NCBI GenBank assembly: GCA_964609465.1
Contig: CAZSSQ010000144.1
Coordinates: 1 to 6,193, forward strand
Direction: 5' to 3'
DNA: 6,193 nucleotides
DNA from: CAVSBT01 sp964609465
Lineage (GTDB): Bacteria; Chloroflexota; Dehalococcoidia; DSTF01; JALHUB01
Numbering within the stretch: position 1 is the first letter of the stretch; each line of letters begins with the position of its first letter. The notes under the pieces were generated by a model. That model did not search any database. It was not told the origin of the DNA and worked only from the letters and a program-made list of their open reading frames with translations. Positions 5,668-6,193 of this stretch are shown here, one piece after another. A program made the translations under genes and the position numbers.

Positions 5668-6193
5668 ATGCCGACGCCTTACGCCTACTTCCAGAAGCAG
5701 TTCGTCCCCCTGGCCGAAGCCAAGATCGGCATCATGACCCACGCCTTCCTCTACGGGACGGCCACCTTCGAGGGCATCCGCGGCAACTGGAACGAGGACG
5801 TAGGGCAGATCTATGTCTTCCGGGTGCAGGACCACTTCCGCCGCCTCCACAGGAGCTGCCGCATCCTCAAGATCGACCTCCCCTACAGCGTGGAGGAGCT
5901 CAGCGACCTTACAGTGAAGCTGGTGGAGATGTGCGGCTACACCGAGGACATCTACATCCGGCCCATCGCCTACAAGAGCTCCGAGGTCATCGGCGTGCGC
6001 ATGCACAACCTGGAGGACGACTTTCTCGTGTTCGTCTATCCCTTCGGGCCTTACCTGGACATCGAGAAGGGCATCCGCTGCATGACCTCGTCCTGGCGCC
6101 GCGTGGAGGACGTGGGTATTCCCGCCCGCGCCAAGGTCAACGGCCTCTACGTCAACTCCGCCCTGGCCAAGACCGAGGCCCAGGAGAACGGCT
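5668..6193 (+). CDS. ilvE: Branched-chain amino acid aminotransferase (class IV), C-terminus cut by window edge
   Basis: This PLP enzyme interconverts valine, leucine and isoleucine with their 2-oxo acids, using glutamate/2-oxoglutarate. The first 175 residues are present, about 55-60% of the usual 300 or so. Fold-type IV features are MTHAFLYGTATFEGIRG (23-39), FRVQDHFRRLHRSCRIL (51-67) with the conserved arginine, and DIYIRPIAYKSSEVIGV (94-110). The PLP-lysine segment RAKVNGLYVNSALAKTEA has the Schiff-base lysine at residue 156. The YVNSALAKTEA ending of that motif points to IlvE and not to D-amino-acid transaminase or aminodeoxychorismate lyase, though the missing half could refine substrate choice. 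The gene is transcribed away from the gcv operon from its own extended -10 promoter. Confidence 0.92.
   Translation, partial: MPTPYAYFQKQFVPLAEAKIGIMTHAFLYGTATFEGIRGNWNEDVGQIYVFRVQDHFRRLHRSCRILKIDLPYSVEELSDLTVKLVEMCGYTEDIYIRPIAYKSSEVIGVRMHNLEDDFLVFVYPFGPYLDIEKGIRCMTSSWRRVEDVGIPARAKVNGLYVNSALAKTEAQENG

Overview
This is a GC-rich bacterial window (clearly above 60% G+C by eye). It is dominated by a minus-strand glycine cleavage operon, with a divergent branched-chain aminotransferase gene at the right edge. The P-protein is split into two subunits (gcvPA/gcvPB), GTG starts are frequent, and short GC-rich palindromes occur both in spacers and inside genes. This fits a deep-branching or Gram-positive-type bacterium. 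Chloroflexota is my best guess, but it rests on overall flavour, not on a marker gene, and is low confidence.

Layout, in minus-strand transcription order from about 5580 down to 1: a candidate promoter (TTGACG, 18 bp, TATCTT); an MBL-fold metallohydrolase resembling YtnP-type lactonases (5493-4597); gcvT (4579-3446); gcvH (3422-3030); gcvPA (2972-1599); a gene-free spacer of 304 bases carrying palindromic elements; and gcvPB (1294 to beyond base 1, C-terminus missing). Gaps up to gcvPA are short (17, 23 and 57 nt), which suggests one transcription unit. On the plus strand, a hairpin-plus-T5 terminator (5584-5607), an extended -10 promoter (TGCTATAAT) and a strong Shine-Dalgarno sequence precede ilvE (5668 to beyond 6193, C-terminus missing).

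Together GcvPA/PB (glycine decarboxylase), GcvH (lipoyl carrier) and GcvT (aminomethyltransferase) supply every glycine-cleavage component except the L-protein (dihydrolipoyl dehydrogenase), which is normally encoded elsewhere. The MBL hydrolase is the only non-canonical member of the apparent operon, and its substrate cannot be read from sequence.

I see no defence system, CRISPR array, transposase, tRNA or rRNA. The most unusual signal is a set of perfect GC-rich inverted repeats. A nested element of about 87 bp and a 20-bp hairpin lie between gcvPA and gcvPB. A near-identical copy of that hairpin lies in frame inside gcvPA, and a different palindrome lies in frame inside the MBL gene, both at places where the proteins look longer than their relatives.
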